This document shows positions 33,944 through 41,967 of a DNA stretch of 64,000 bases, one piece after another. The translations under genes and the position numbers were made by a program. The notes below the pieces were generated by a model that saw nothing but the letters and a program-made list of their open reading frames with translations, did no database searches and was not told where the DNA came from. Position 1 is the first letter of the stretch; each line of letters starts with the position of its first letter. The stretch lies in NCBI RefSeq assembly GCF_022952855.1, contig NZ_JALJDX010000211.1, positions 42,349 through 106,348 of the forward strand. The letters are read 5' to 3'. This stretch comes from Pseudomonas sp. RGM2987 (GTDB taxonomy: Bacteria > Pseudomonadota > Gammaproteobacteria > Pseudomonadales > Pseudomonadaceae).

Positions 33944-35173
33944 TCAGTTGCAGCCTATTTCAGCCAACACCCCCGCCAACCGAACCCCACCCTCACGCCG
34001 ACAATTAAGCTGCACCCACTCCAACCCCAACCAATCAGCCATGCGCCGCAAGTTCAGCGCCAGCGCCTGCACGCCCTCCTCGTCCAGCCCGGGCGCTTCC
34101 TCGTGCACCGCGTGCACCGCCAGCCGCCCCAGGGCCCGTTCCGCCCGCAGGTCAACCCGAGCGGCGATGCGCTCGTTGTGCAGGAATGGCAGGACGTAAT
34201 AGCCATACACCCGCTTGTGGGCTGGCGTGTAAATCTCCAGGCGATAGCGAAAGTCGAACAGCCGCTCGGTGCGACTGCGTTCCCAGACCAGCGAGTCGAA
34301 CGGCGACAGCAAGGCGCTGGTCGCCACTTTGCGCGGGATTTTCACCCCGGGACGACACCAGGCCGGTTGCTTCCAGCCCCGGACCTCGCAGCGCAGCAAT
34401 TCACCGGCCTCTTCCAGTTCAGCCAGGCGCGCGCGACTGTCAGCCGGATCGAGGCGAAAATAGTCACGCAGGTCCTTCTCTGTCCCCACACCCAAGGCCT
34501 CGGCGGCATGCATCAACAAGCCGCGCTGGGCCTGGGCCTCGTCCGGTAGCGCTTGTTGCAGAACGGCGGCGGGCAGCACCCGTTCCGGCAAGTCGTAGAG
34601 CCGCTCGAACCCCCGGCGTCCGGCCACCGTGACCTCACCCGCAGCGAACAGCCATTCCAGGGCATGCTTTTCGGCGCTCCAGTCCCACCAAGGGCCGGCC
34701 TTCTCCTGGCGCGTGGACAAGCTGCCCGCGCCCAGCGCGCCCTGCTCCCGGACCGAGTCCAGGACCCGGCGAATCACGTCCTGCCGCTCCTGGCCGAACC
34801 GAGCCAATTGCTGGTAGATCCCCTCGCCACGCGACGCTCGGTGCATGCGCCAGCGCATCAACGGATACATGGACATGGGCAGCAGCGACGCTTCGTGCCC
34901 CCAATATTCGAACAGCGTCCGACGTCGGCCCTGGCTCCAGGCCGCTTGATCGAGCAAATCGGGGTTGTATTGACCGAGACGGGAGAACAGCGGGAGGTAA
35001 TGCGAGCGCACCAGCGCATTGACGGAATCGATCTGCACTACGCCCAGGCGTTCGATCAACCGGTTGAGGTGCGTGGATTGCACCGAAGCTGGCGGCGACC
35101 GCCCATTGAATCCCTGAGCGGCCAACGCCAGACGCCGGGCCTGTTTGAGGGTAAAGGACAGAGTCGCGGGCAT
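33944..35173 (-). CDS. ycaQ: YcaQ/AlkZ-family winged-helix DNA glycosylase
   Basis: A 409-residue protein of the HTH_42 (DUF1006) superfamily. E. coli YcaQ/AlkX unhooks interstrand crosslinks and excises N-alkylated bases. The catalytic QxD signature of this branch is present as Gln47-Ile-Asp49 in RLGVVQIDSVNALVRSHYLP. Other family blocks are RTLFEYWGHEASLLP, WWDWSAEKHALEWLFAAGEV and SPFDSLVWERSRTERLFDFR. ATG 35173 is preceded by AAGGAGAT. It probably acts in alkylation or crosslink repair; no LexA box is seen in front of it. Confidence 0.9.
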   Translation of the reverse strand: MPATLSFTLKQARRLALAAQGFNGRSPPASVQSTHLNRLIERLGVVQIDSVNALVRSHYLPLFSRLGQYNPDLLDQAAWSQGRRRTLFEYWGHEASLLPMSMYPLMRWRMHRASRGEGIYQQLARFGQERQDVIRRVLDSVREQGALGAGSLSTRQEKAGPWWDWSAEKHALEWLFAAGEVTVAGRRGFERLYDLPERVLPAAVLQQALPDEAQAQRGLLMHAAEALGVGTEKDLRDYFRLDPADSRARLAELEEAGELLRCEVRGWKQPAWCRPGVKIPRKVATSALLSPFDSLVWERSRTERLFDFRYRLEIYTPAHKRVYGYYVLPFLHNERIAARVDLRAERALGRLAVHAVHEEAPGLDEEGVQALALNLRRMADWLGLEWVQLNCRREGGVRLAGVLAEIGCN

Positions 35174-35237
35174 GGAGATCTCCTTGTCTGCTCGCAACCT
35201 ACCTCACCAATAAGGGGTTTGTGTAGGGAAGGATGGC

Positions 35238-35459
35238 TCATTTGTGCATTGGGTCATCCCAGAATGGTCGAACCACCTCCTGCTCTACGTCGGCGCGGCT
35301 GACGCCGATATCCTTGAGCGCCTCGTCGCTCATTCCGGCCAGCAGTTCGCGTTCATGGTGCAATTCGTACCAGCGGCTAAACTTGTGCAGCAGGCCGCTG
35401 ATCGAGAAGCCATGGGACGAGAGTTTGTCTATCAGTAGATAACCTTTTTGACCTTTCAT
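35238..35459 (-). CDS. DUF1127 small protein
   Basis: A 73-residue protein with the DUF1127 core LLHKFSRWYELHHERELLAG followed by MSDEALKDIGVSRADVEQEV and a C-terminal PFWDD. Some DUF1127 proteins influence phosphate and carbon metabolism or RNA turnover in other bacteria; the role here is unknown. GGAGGAC lies six bases upstream of ATG 35459. It is divergent from a LysR regulator gene that may control it; an inverted repeat lies between them. Confidence 0.9.
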   Translation of the reverse strand: MKGQKGYLLIDKLSSHGFSISGLLHKFSRWYELHHERELLAGMSDEALKDIGVSRADVEQEVVRPFWDDPMHK

Positions 35460-35470
35460 CGTGATGTCCT

Positions 35471-35503
35471 CCGTTGGGGATGGCTCAAGTCTCTCGCCAA
35501 CGG
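35471..35503. promoter_or_regulatory. Inverted repeat between the DUF1127 and LysR genes
   Basis: CCGTTGG at 35471-35477 and CCAACGG at 35497-35503 are perfect inverted arms with a 19-base centre. It lies between the two divergent starts (35459 and 35521), a common position for a LysR binding region. Weak evidence alone. Confidence 0.4.
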
Positions 35504-35520
35504 TAAGATCAATCCAACGA

Positions 35521-36411
35521 ATGTTTCTTATGCAATACATCTCGGAGATTGATCAATTGTCGAGTTACCCGAGTATCGATACGGAAGTGCTGCGTACCTT
35601 CGTCGCCATTGCAGACCAGGGCGGTTTCACTCGGGCCGGCGAACTGGTCAATCGCACCCAGTCGGCCGTCAGCATGCAGATGAAGCGGCTGGAAGAAGAT
35701 GTATTGCAGCGGCGGCTGTTCGAACGTGACGGGCGTCAGGTCAAGCTCACCGCCGAAGGTCAGGTATTGCTGGGTTACGCCCGGCGGATCCTCAAGCTGC
35801 ACAGTGAGGTATTCAATACCCTGCGCGAACCGCACATGGTCGGCACGGTGCGCATCGGCACGCCGGACGATTATGTGATGCGTTTTCTACCGGGGATCCT
35901 GCAGCGCTTTGCCCAGTTCTATCCCTTGATCGAAATTGAAGTGCACTGCGAATCGTCCAAGCAACTGCTGCTGCGCCAGGACCTGGACCTGTCCATCGTC
36001 ACCCGCAAGCCGGGGGACGAGATCGGCCAGCTGTTGCGCAAGGAGCGATTTGTCTGGGCGGAAGCCGCGTGCTTCAACGTCCATGAGCAGACACCGCTGC
36101 CGCTGGCGATGTTCAACAGCGACTGCTTCTGCCGGCAATGGGCCTGTAATGCGCTGGATGCGATGGGCCGCGATTATCGCGTGGCGTACAACAGCTCGAG
36201 CCTGTCGGCACTGATGGCCGTAGTGGGCGCCGGCTTGGCCATCACTGCACAATTGGAAAGCCTGCTGACTCCGGACATGCGGGTACTGGGCGAGGCCGAA
36301 GGCCTGCCGGAACTGCCCGAAGCCAGCATCATGCTGATCCGCAACTTGCACAACCCATCACCCATCACCGAGTGCCTGGCCGAGCACATCGTCGAAGGCT
36401 TCAAACTTTAA
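35521..36411 (+). CDS. LysR-family transcriptional regulator
   Basis: Regulator of 296 residues with an N-terminal winged helix (LRTFVAIADQGGFTRAGELV, then NRTQSAVSMQMKRLEEDV) and a C-terminal effector domain beginning near residue 105 (GTVRIGTPDDYVMRFLP). The effector is unknown. The start is uncertain: ATGs at 35521 and 35530 lack a clear ribosome site. It faces the DUF1127 gene, and its 3' end overlaps the TSUP permease gene by 11 bases, convergently. Confidence 0.9.
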   Translation: MFLMQYISEIDQLSSYPSIDTEVLRTFVAIADQGGFTRAGELVNRTQSAVSMQMKRLEEDVLQRRLFERDGRQVKLTAEGQVLLGYARRILKLHSEVFNTLREPHMVGTVRIGTPDDYVMRFLPGILQRFAQFYPLIEIEVHCESSKQLLLRQDLDLSIVTRKPGDEIGQLLRKERFVWAEAACFNVHEQTPLPLAMFNSDCFCRQWACNALDAMGRDYRVAYNSSSLSALMAVVGAGLAITAQLESLLTPDMRVLGEAEGLPELPEASIMLIRNLHNPSPITECLAEHIVEGFKL

Positions 36412-37150
36412 GAGCCAGCAGCACCGCACACAGCACCAGAAAACCGCAGAACAGCCCACGCAACAGCCGCTCCGGCAACGCGTGGGCAACTTTTACGCCC
36501 CAACTGATACTCAATAGCCCACCGACGGCCAGTGGCAGGCCGATACTCCAGTCCACTTCGTGATGAAAGGCATAGGTGGCGAGGGTCACGCCGGTGCTGG
36601 GCAAAGCCAGCGCCAGGGACAGCCCTTGGGCCACTACTTGCGTGGTGCCGAACAGGCTGGTCAGGATCGGCGTCGCGACAACGGCCCCGCCGACACCGAA
36701 CAGACCGCCCATGGTTCCCGACACCGCGCCCAGCACAGCGAGCCATGGCCAGCCATAACGCATCTGCGCAGAAGGTGGCGTGGTGGCTGCGAACATCCGG
36801 ACCAGGTTGTAGAGCGTCAGCACGATCAGGAACGCCACGAAGCCCAGGCGCATGCTCTGCGCATCGATCCCGACGGCCCAGATCGAGCCAAGCCAGGCGA
36901 AGCAGAACCCCATGCAGGCCAGTGGCAGCACATGGCGCATCTCGATGCGATTGCGCTGATGGTAGCGCCACAACGCGAGCATCACATTGGGCACCACCAT
37001 GACCAGTGCAGTACCCTGGGCCATCTGCTGGTCGAGGCCGAACCATACCCCCAGCACCGGAATCGCGATCAACCCCCCACCGATCCCGAACAATCCCCCC
37101 AATGTGCCCAACAAGGCGCCAAACACCACGAACACCAGACTTTCGATCAC
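36401..37150 (-). CDS. TSUP (TauE/SafE) family membrane permease
   Basis: Inner-membrane protein of 249 residues with about eight hydrophobic helices. The two pseudo-repeat signatures of the family are obvious: GTLGGLFGIGGGLIAIPVLG near residue 15 and GTMGGLFGVGGAVVATPILT in the middle. TSUP proteins move sulfite, sulfonates or other organic anions; substrate unknown. The start is GTG 37150 after a GGGGAAT ribosome site. It lies between the LysR gene and ohrR. Confidence 0.9.
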   Translation of the reverse strand: MIESLVFVVFGALLGTLGGLFGIGGGLIAIPVLGVWFGLDQQMAQGTALVMVVPNVMLALWRYHQRNRIEMRHVLPLACMGFCFAWLGSIWAVGIDAQSMRLGFVAFLIVLTLYNLVRMFAATTPPSAQMRYGWPWLAVLGAVSGTMGGLFGVGGAVVATPILTSLFGTTQVVAQGLSLALALPSTGVTLATYAFHHEVDWSIGLPLAVGGLLSISWGVKVAHALPERLLRGLFCGFLVLCAVLLALKV

Positions 37151-37293
37151 AGACCATTCCCCTTCACCAAGGCGTCTATCCTACGCATTCCGGACAAATG
37201 GGGAAATGTAACTTCTGTTCAGGACGCCAGAATTATCTGGCGCATTAAAGATTCGCCCGCTAGATTTAGCGTTCATTGAATGAAGGTTTTGCC

Positions 37294-37755
37294 ATGAGTA
37301 CCCAGCGCGACACCCCCGAAGCCTGCGCAGCCCTGCTGCTCGACAATCAGGTCTGCTTCGCCTTGCACTCCACGTCACTGCTGATGACCAAGGTCTACAA
37401 GCCACTGCTGCAGGCCTTGGGCCTGACGTATCCGCAATACCTGGCGATGATGGTGTTGTGGGAGACGGACGGTTTGACCGTCGGTGAAATCAGCACACGC
37501 CTGCTTACCGACCCCGGCTCGTTGACACCACTGCTTAAACGCCTGGAGGCTGAAGGCCTGTTGAGCCGCACTCGCAGCCGGGAAGACGAACGCGTGGTGA
37601 TTGTCGAACTCACCGCAAAAGGCCGCGCCCTACGCGAAAAAGCTCTCGACATTCCCCAATGCATCCTCGCCGCCAGCGGCCAGACGCTGGAGCAGTTGAA
37701 AAAGCTGCAAGAGGACCTGCAGGCGCTGCGCGGGAATTTGCAAGACAGCCTCTGA
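37294..37755 (+). CDS. ohrR: Organic hydroperoxide resistance regulator OhrR
   Basis: MarR-family peroxide sensor of 153 residues. The reactive Cys21 sits in the characteristic LLLDNQVCFALHSTS motif and a second cysteine at 123 (DIPQCILAAS) allows the two-cysteine mechanism known from Xanthomonas OhrR. The DNA-binding part includes LTYPQYLAMMVLWE, LLTDPGSLTPLLKRLEAEG and the REDERVVIVELTAKG wing. ATG 37294 follows GAAGG by seven bases. It probably represses ohr, 355 bases downstream, and itself: GCGCATTAA at 37240-37248 resembles half of the operators seen before ohr. Confidence 0.95.
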   Translation: MSTQRDTPEACAALLLDNQVCFALHSTSLLMTKVYKPLLQALGLTYPQYLAMMVLWETDGLTVGEISTRLLTDPGSLTPLLKRLEAEGLLSRTRSREDERVVIVELTAKGRALREKALDIPQCILAASGQTLEQLKKLQEDLQALRGNLQDSL

Positions 37756-37801
37756 TCACGCATCCACTGCTAATCGTCGGATCGCCGAATCAACGCCCGG
37801 A

Positions 37802-37885
37802 GCCCGCTCGCTCCCACAGGGACCAAGCCAGCCTCAGGTGCTGTTAACACCACAGATCCAATGTGGGAGCGAGCTTGCTCGCGAT
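37802..37885. repeat. Paired REP elements (GTGGGAGCGAGC variant)
   Basis: Inverted copies about 35 bases apart after ohrR. The right copy reads TGTGGGAGCGAGCTTGCTCG; the A in GAGC distinguishes the variant from the commoner GCGGGC form. Confidence 0.85.
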
Positions 37886-38015
37886 GGCGGCAGTCCTGCC
37901 CCCAAGAAGCAATTACCCATCAAACCCTGAAAAATTTTTCCCCTCCTGAACGGCTCTAGATCAAGGGTTTCGAGCCCCTTCTTCTACGGCATTCGAAAAA
38001 TCTCAAAAATTTATC

Positions 38016-38044
38016 TTGCGCACTAAACATTAGCGCTATACATT
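38016..38044 (+). promoter_or_regulatory. ohr promoter with embedded OhrR operator
   Basis: TTGCGC (38016-38021), a 17-base spacer and TACATT (38039-38044) form a fair sigma-70 promoter. The spacer and -35 contain the palindrome GCACTAA-ACA-TTAGCGC (38020-38036), one mismatch between arms, ideal for repression by OhrR. Confidence 0.7.
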
Positions 38045-38058
38045 CTCTTCACACCTAC

Positions 38059-38080
38059 TTAGCGCGCAAATATTTAGTGC
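38059..38080. promoter_or_regulatory. Second OhrR-type half-site pair
   Basis: TTAGCGC at 38059-38065 and TTAGTGC at 38074-38080 repeat the half-site of the upstream palindrome in direct orientation, just after the likely transcription start of ohr. They may give a second binding site. Confidence 0.5.
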
Positions 38081-38111
38081 AAATAAACCACCCAGAAACG
38101 AGGCTCTGATC

Positions 38112-38531
38112 ATGCAAACTCTCTACACCGCAATCGCAACTTCCACTGGCGGCCGCGACGGTCGTGCGATCTCCAGCGACAACATCCTCGACGTCAAGCT
38201 CGCCACGCCCAAGGAACTCGGCGGTGCAGGCGGTGCAGCAACCAACCCTGAACAACTGTTCGCCGCCGGTTACTCGGCCTGTTTCATCGGCGCGTTGAAA
38301 TTCGTTGCCAGCCAGAGCAAGCGCAAGATCCCTGACGACGCTTCGATCACCGCCCATGTCGGCATCGGCCAGATCCCTGGCGGTTTCGGCCTCGACATCG
38401 ACTTGCACATCAGCCTGCCAGGCCTGGACCAGGCCGACGCGCAAAGCCTGGTGGATGCGGCTCACCAGGTCTGCCCGTACTCCAACGCCACCCGCGGCAA
38501 TGTCGATGTGCGCCTGCACGTGACCGTCTGA
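38112..38531 (+). CDS. ohr: Organic hydroperoxide resistance protein Ohr
   Basis: Thiol peroxidase of 139 residues (OsmC fold) that reduces organic and fatty-acid hydroperoxides using lipoylated proteins. The two catalytic cysteines are Cys57 (FAAGYSACFIGALKFVA) and Cys121 (AHQVCPYSNATRGNVDVRL). The N-terminal block LATPKELGGAGGAATNPEQL is diagnostic for Ohr rather than OsmC. It is controlled by OhrR from the adjacent gene, through the operators described upstream, and is followed after 35 bases by a secreted esterase gene in the same direction. Confidence 0.96.
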   Translation: MQTLYTAIATSTGGRDGRAISSDNILDVKLATPKELGGAGGAATNPEQLFAAGYSACFIGALKFVASQSKRKIPDDASITAHVGIGQIPGGFGLDIDLHISLPGLDQADAQSLVDAAHQVCPYSNATRGNVDVRLHVTV

Positions 38532-38566
38532 ACCAGCGACCCGAATTCGAACTCAAGGAGATGCAC

Positions 38567-39580
38567 ATGAAAACGCTCAGCAAAGTCTTGACCGGTACCC
38601 TTCTGGCCCTCAGCGTTGGCAGCGCCTTCGCCGATAACATCGTGGAACACAACACCCAGGCGTTTCTCGATGCACTGAACGCCGGCACCGGCAAGCCGTT
38701 GGAACAACTCTCGCCCAAAGACGCCCGCGCCGTTCTGGTCGGCGCCCAGGCGGGCGTGAAACTGACCTTGCCCAAGGCTGACGTCAGCGAGAAGACCATC
38801 CAGGTCGATGGCCAACCGATCAGCCTGACGATCGTCCGCCCGGCCGGGGTCAAGGGTGAGCTGCCCGTGTTCATGTTCTTCCACGGCGGTGGCTGGGTAC
38901 TGGGAGACTTCCCGACCCACGAACGCCTGGTTCGGGATCTGGTGGCGGGCTCGGGCGCCGTCGCGGTGTTCGTCAACTACACGCCGTCACCCGAGGCGCA
39001 TTACCCGGTGGCAATCAACCAGGCCTATGCGGCAACGAAATGGGTGGCCGAGCACGGCAAGCAGATCAACGTCGACGGCAAACGCCTGGCGGTGGTGGGT
39101 AACAGCGTCGGTGGCAACATGGCGGCGGTCGTAGCGCTGATGGCCAAGGACAAAGGGACGCCAGCGATCCGCTTCCAGGCCCTGTTGTGGCCGGTGACCG
39201 ACGCCAGCTTCGAGACGGCGTCCTACAACCAGTTCGCCGAGGGACACTTCCTCAGCAAGAACATGATGAAGTGGTTCTGGGACAACTACACCACCGACGC
39301 AGGCCAACGCAACGAGATCTACGCCTCGCCACTGCGTGCCAGTACCACCCAGCTCAAAGGCCTGCCGCCCGCGCTGGTGCAGACTGCAGAAGCCGACGTG
39401 TTGCGTGATGAAGGCGAAGCCTATGCCCGCAAGCTCGACGCAGCCGGGGTTCCCGTCACGGCGGTGCGCTACAACGGCATGATCCATGACTACGGCCTGC
39501 TCAACGTCGTCAGCCAGGTGCCGGCGGTGCGTTCGGCGATGTTGCAGGTGTCCGAAGAGCTTAAACAGCACTTGAAGTGA
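38567..39580 (+). CDS. Secreted alpha/beta hydrolase (HSL-type esterase)
   Basis: Exported hydrolase of 337 residues. A signal peptide spans about residues 1-23 (ends GSAFA before DN). The oxyanion-hole motif MFFHGGGWVLGDFPTHE and the nucleophile motif VVGNSVGGNMAAV place it in the hormone-sensitive lipase group; the acid is probably Asp in TAEADVLRDEGEAYA and the base His in NGMIHDYGLL. The substrate may be a carboxylic ester; acting downstream of Ohr on peroxidised lipids would be speculation. AAGGAG lies six bases before ATG 38567. Only 35 bases separate it from ohr, so both probably share the OhrR-controlled promoter. Confidence 0.9.
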   Translation: MKTLSKVLTGTLLALSVGSAFADNIVEHNTQAFLDALNAGTGKPLEQLSPKDARAVLVGAQAGVKLTLPKADVSEKTIQVDGQPISLTIVRPAGVKGELPVFMFFHGGGWVLGDFPTHERLVRDLVAGSGAVAVFVNYTPSPEAHYPVAINQAYAATKWVAEHGKQINVDGKRLAVVGNSVGGNMAAVVALMAKDKGTPAIRFQALLWPVTDASFETASYNQFAEGHFLSKNMMKWFWDNYTTDAGQRNEIYASPLRASTTQLKGLPPALVQTAEADVLRDEGEAYARKLDAAGVPVTAVRYNGMIHDYGLLNVVSQVPAVRSAMLQVSEELKQHLK

Positions 39581-39600
39581 TGGGACCAGCCGCAACCTTT

Positions 39601-39629
39601 GTGGCGAGGGAGCTTGCTCCCTCGCCACA
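39601..39629. repeat. Compact palindromic REP element
   Basis: GTGGCGAGGGAGC and GCTCCCTCGCCAC form a perfect 13-base inverted repeat around TTG, a collapsed form of the paired repeat seen elsewhere in the window. It lies after the esterase gene. Confidence 0.85.
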
Positions 39630-39660
39630 GGGTCCACTGCCGATTCCAGACAGCAGAAAT

Positions 39661-39691
39661 AAAAAAGCCCGACTCAATGGTCGGGCTTTTT
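39661..39691. terminator. Bidirectional intrinsic terminator between esterase and efp
   Basis: AAAAAAGCCCGA and TCGGGCTTTTT pair around a short loop with A and T runs on both sides, so it can end the ohr-esterase transcript and the converging earP-efp transcript. Confidence 0.9.
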
Positions 39692-39708
39692 CATGCACAA
39701 GACTTCGC

Positions 39709-40278
39709 TTATTTAGCGCGGCCTTTGTAGGAACCGCCTTCGCGGGTATCGATCTCGATCATGTCGCCGATTTCGATGAAGTCAGCCACCGACAGCTCGG
39801 TGCCGTTCTTCAGTTTGGCAGGCTTCATGACCTTGCCGGAAGTGTCGCCGCGAGCGGAACCTTCGGTGTAGTCAACCTGACGCACGATGGTGGTCGGCAG
39901 CTCTACGGAAACCAGGCGCTCTTCGAAGAACACGGCTTCGCAGACGTCGGTCATGCCTTCTTCAACGAAAGGCAGAACGCTTTCGATGTCTTCGGCGTTC
40001 AGCTCGTACATCGTGTAGTCGGTGGTGTCCATGAACGTGTAGGTGTCGCCGCTGATGAAGGACAGGGTCGCTTCTTTGCGGTCGAGGATCACGTCGTCCA
40101 GTTTGTCGTCCGCACCGTAGACGGTTTCGGTCTTGTAACCGGTCAGCAGGTTCTTCAGCTTGGTCTTCATGATCGCGCTGTTACGACCCGACTTGGTGAA
40201 TTCAGCTTTCTGAACCAGCCAAGGATCGTTGTCGATACGAATCACTGTACCGGGTTTGAGTTCTTTACCAGTTTTCAT
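39709..40278 (-). CDS. efp: Translation elongation factor P
   Basis: EF-P rescues ribosomes stalled at proline stretches. The 189-residue protein has the three beta-barrel domains, starting [20 protein letters not shown]. The modified position is an arginine, Arg32 in [19 protein letters not shown], the type rhamnosylated by EarP rather than beta-lysylated by EpmA. The earP gene lies 48 bases upstream in the same direction, which fits exactly. A terminator follows the stop codon. Confidence 0.97.
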   Translation of the reverse strand: MKTGKELKPGTVIRIDNDPWLVQKAEFTKSGRNSAIMKTKLKNLLTGYKTETVYGADDKLDDVILDRKEATLSFISGDTYTFMDTTDYTMYELNAEDIESVLPFVEEGMTDVCEAVFFEERLVSVELPTTIVRQVDYTEGSARGDTSGKVMKPAKLKNGTELSVADFIEIGDMIEIDTREGGSYKGRAK

Positions 40279-40326
40279 TGCGAATATCCGAATTTGGATG
40301 GGAATGACAAAAATCTAGGCCGCGTA

Positions 40327-41460
40327 TCATATCCAATTTCCATAAAACTTCACCAGCGCCGCGGCAAGATCCGGCCGCGAGGCCTGTTCCAGACACCAGA
40401 CCTGGGCATGTTTAGCGAGTTCCGGCTGCTGTTGGCGGGCAGCTTTCCAGTGTCCGGTCATGTCCTGGCCGGCATTCCAGGCTCGCCAAAGACCGCTGAT
40501 CGCTTTTTCCGCCGGCTCCGCCAGGCCCCGGGTGTACAGCCTGAGAAACGCCTCGAGTTTTTCCAGGTGAACGTCTTCCTCTTGCTGATAGATGTGCCAG
40601 AGCATGGGCCGGCCGGCCCACTGGGCGCGTACGAAGGAATCTTCGCCACGCACCGCATTGAAATCACAGCACCACAGCAACTGATCGTACTGATCCTGCC
40701 GGATGAACGGCAGCACTTGGACCGTGAGGGCACCACGCCGATGCACCGCTCCGGCCTTCAGGTCAGCGACCCCGAGCCAGCGCTCTACGTCCCCCAGCAC
40801 CCGACCTTCGGGAACCAGCACCTGAAAGGCCTCGTCGCCCGTCGCCATCGCGTCGAACCAACTGGCCAGGCCAGTATTTTCGTAGGCGAAGAGCGAAATC
40901 AGATACGCATCCGGCGCTCGATCGACGCCCAATCCTTGCAGGAAATTTCGCTGCGCCTCGGCATCCTGCTGAAATTGCCGACGGTGCTCAAGAAGCCCCG
41001 CCTCCCGCAGCAAACCGCCCGTCCCCTCCTGGAAGCCCGGGAAAAAAAAGTACTTCTGCACGTGTTTGTATTTGACCGAAGGCAAGCCATGACAGCCCAC
41101 CACCCAGTCCTCGGCGCTCAAATAGTCGAGATTCATCCACAATGGCGTAGTCTGGCGCTCGGCCATCGCGTCCATATAGACACCAGGCAGTTGGCAGGCG
41201 AACGCGGCAATCACCACATCCGCGGCCTCGGTAGGCGGCCAGGTCTGGGGCCAATGTCGTACCTGCACACCCTGCTGCCACTGCTCGTCAAGGCTGGCGT
41301 CGATCCCTGGACAGAGCCGTTCGAAGGCCCGCAGGTCATCCACCCACAGCCGTACCGTGCAATGATGCTCGGCCACCAGTTGCCGAGCCAGGCGCCAGGT
41401 GACGCCGATGTCGCCATAGTTATCGACAACGGTGCAAAAAATATCCCAGCGCACGGTCAT
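40327..41460 (-). CDS. earP: EF-P arginine-32 rhamnosyltransferase EarP
   Basis: Transfers rhamnose from dTDP-rhamnose to Arg32 of EF-P (GT-B fold). The 377 residues begin with the conserved WDIFCTVVDNYGDIGVTWRL block, whose Asp is the catalytic acid/base region in EarP, and carry later family segments such as LSLFAYENTGLASW and FNAVRGEDSFVRAQWAGRPM that line the nucleotide-sugar site. ATG 41460 follows GGAGTCGGGA. It precedes efp on the same strand, a common arrangement in Pseudomonas, and the sequences of both proteins agree on arginine-type modification. Confidence 0.95.
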   Translation of the reverse strand: MTVRWDIFCTVVDNYGDIGVTWRLARQLVAEHHCTVRLWVDDLRAFERLCPGIDASLDEQWQQGVQVRHWPQTWPPTEAADVVIAAFACQLPGVYMDAMAERQTTPLWMNLDYLSAEDWVVGCHGLPSVKYKHVQKYFFFPGFQEGTGGLLREAGLLEHRRQFQQDAEAQRNFLQGLGVDRAPDAYLISLFAYENTGLASWFDAMATGDEAFQVLVPEGRVLGDVERWLGVADLKAGAVHRRGALTVQVLPFIRQDQYDQLLWCCDFNAVRGEDSFVRAQWAGRPMLWHIYQQEEDVHLEKLEAFLRLYTRGLAEPAEKAISGLWRAWNAGQDMTGHWKAARQQQPELAKHAQVWCLEQASRPDLAAALVKFYGNWI

Positions 41461-41580
41461 TCCCGACTCCTTGTGGCAAATGCCCGATTGTCCCGAATAA
41501 ACCTGTGATGCAGAAGAGCCGACGGCGATTAATCTTCATGCGACAATCAGGCCTGTCCACGATCCTGCCAGGAAGCAGCC

Positions 41581-41967
41581 ATGCCCGATCACTCGCCTGC
41601 CCCGTACCTTTCAGCCCTGAAGCTGACCGTCAGCATTGCCCTGGGCCTGTGGCTGGGGTTCCTCGCCATCGTATTGACCGGTTGGCTGCTGTCCAGATTC
41701 CTGTTCAACGAACAACTGGCGCCGGTGGCCGCCGCCGTCCACCAACTGGCGCAACCACCCGCGGTGCAACCGCCGCCCGAAGCACCGACGCCGATGTTCG
41801 AGCAATACCAGCAGAACCTGCAAAGGAACGAGCAGCGCCAGGCCCTCGATCAAGCCCGCAACAATCCCCGCAACCTGTCCAACCCCAAGTGCCAGTTCTG
41901 GCTGCAACAGGACCAGAACGCCGCCAGTGAAAAAAGCCGCGCCAACGTCCTTCAGTTCTGTGAATGA
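41581..41967 (+). CDS. Hypothetical single-TM membrane protein
   Basis: A 128-residue protein with one strong membrane helix (about residues 12-38; SIALGLWLGFLAIVLTGWLL), a proline-rich linker (QPPAVQPPPEAPTPM) and a Gln/Asn/Arg-rich C-terminal domain with two cysteines (KCQFWLQQ; LQFCE). The cysteines and the linker suggest a periplasmic or membrane-proximal C-terminal region. Function is unknown. Its stop overlaps the next start by four bases, so it is coupled to the Gre-like gene. Confidence 0.85.
   Translation: MPDHSPAPYLSALKLTVSIALGLWLGFLAIVLTGWLLSRFLFNEQLAPVAAAVHQLAQPPAVQPPPEAPTPMFEQYQQNLQRNEQRQALDQARNNPRNLSNPKCQFWLQQDQNAASEKSRANVLQFCE

Larger units (their letters stand above)
37756..38111. 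other. ohrR-ohr intergenic region
   Basis: This 355-base stretch has a REP pair at 37802-37885 (variant GTGGGAGCGAGC) directly after ohrR, then an AT-rich part with the ohr promoter and OhrR operators. The REP pair may separate ohrR and ohr transcripts. Confidence 0.7.

Noticed and set aside
36408..37157. A second 249-codon minus-strand frame overlapping the TSUP permease gene almost exactly
   Set aside because: Same length by coincidence, different frame; it lacks membrane helices and any family signature, while the chosen frame has both TSUP repeats.
39577..41508. A 643-codon plus-strand frame over efp and earP
   Set aside because: Both minus-strand genes are certain; the plus frame is their shadow.
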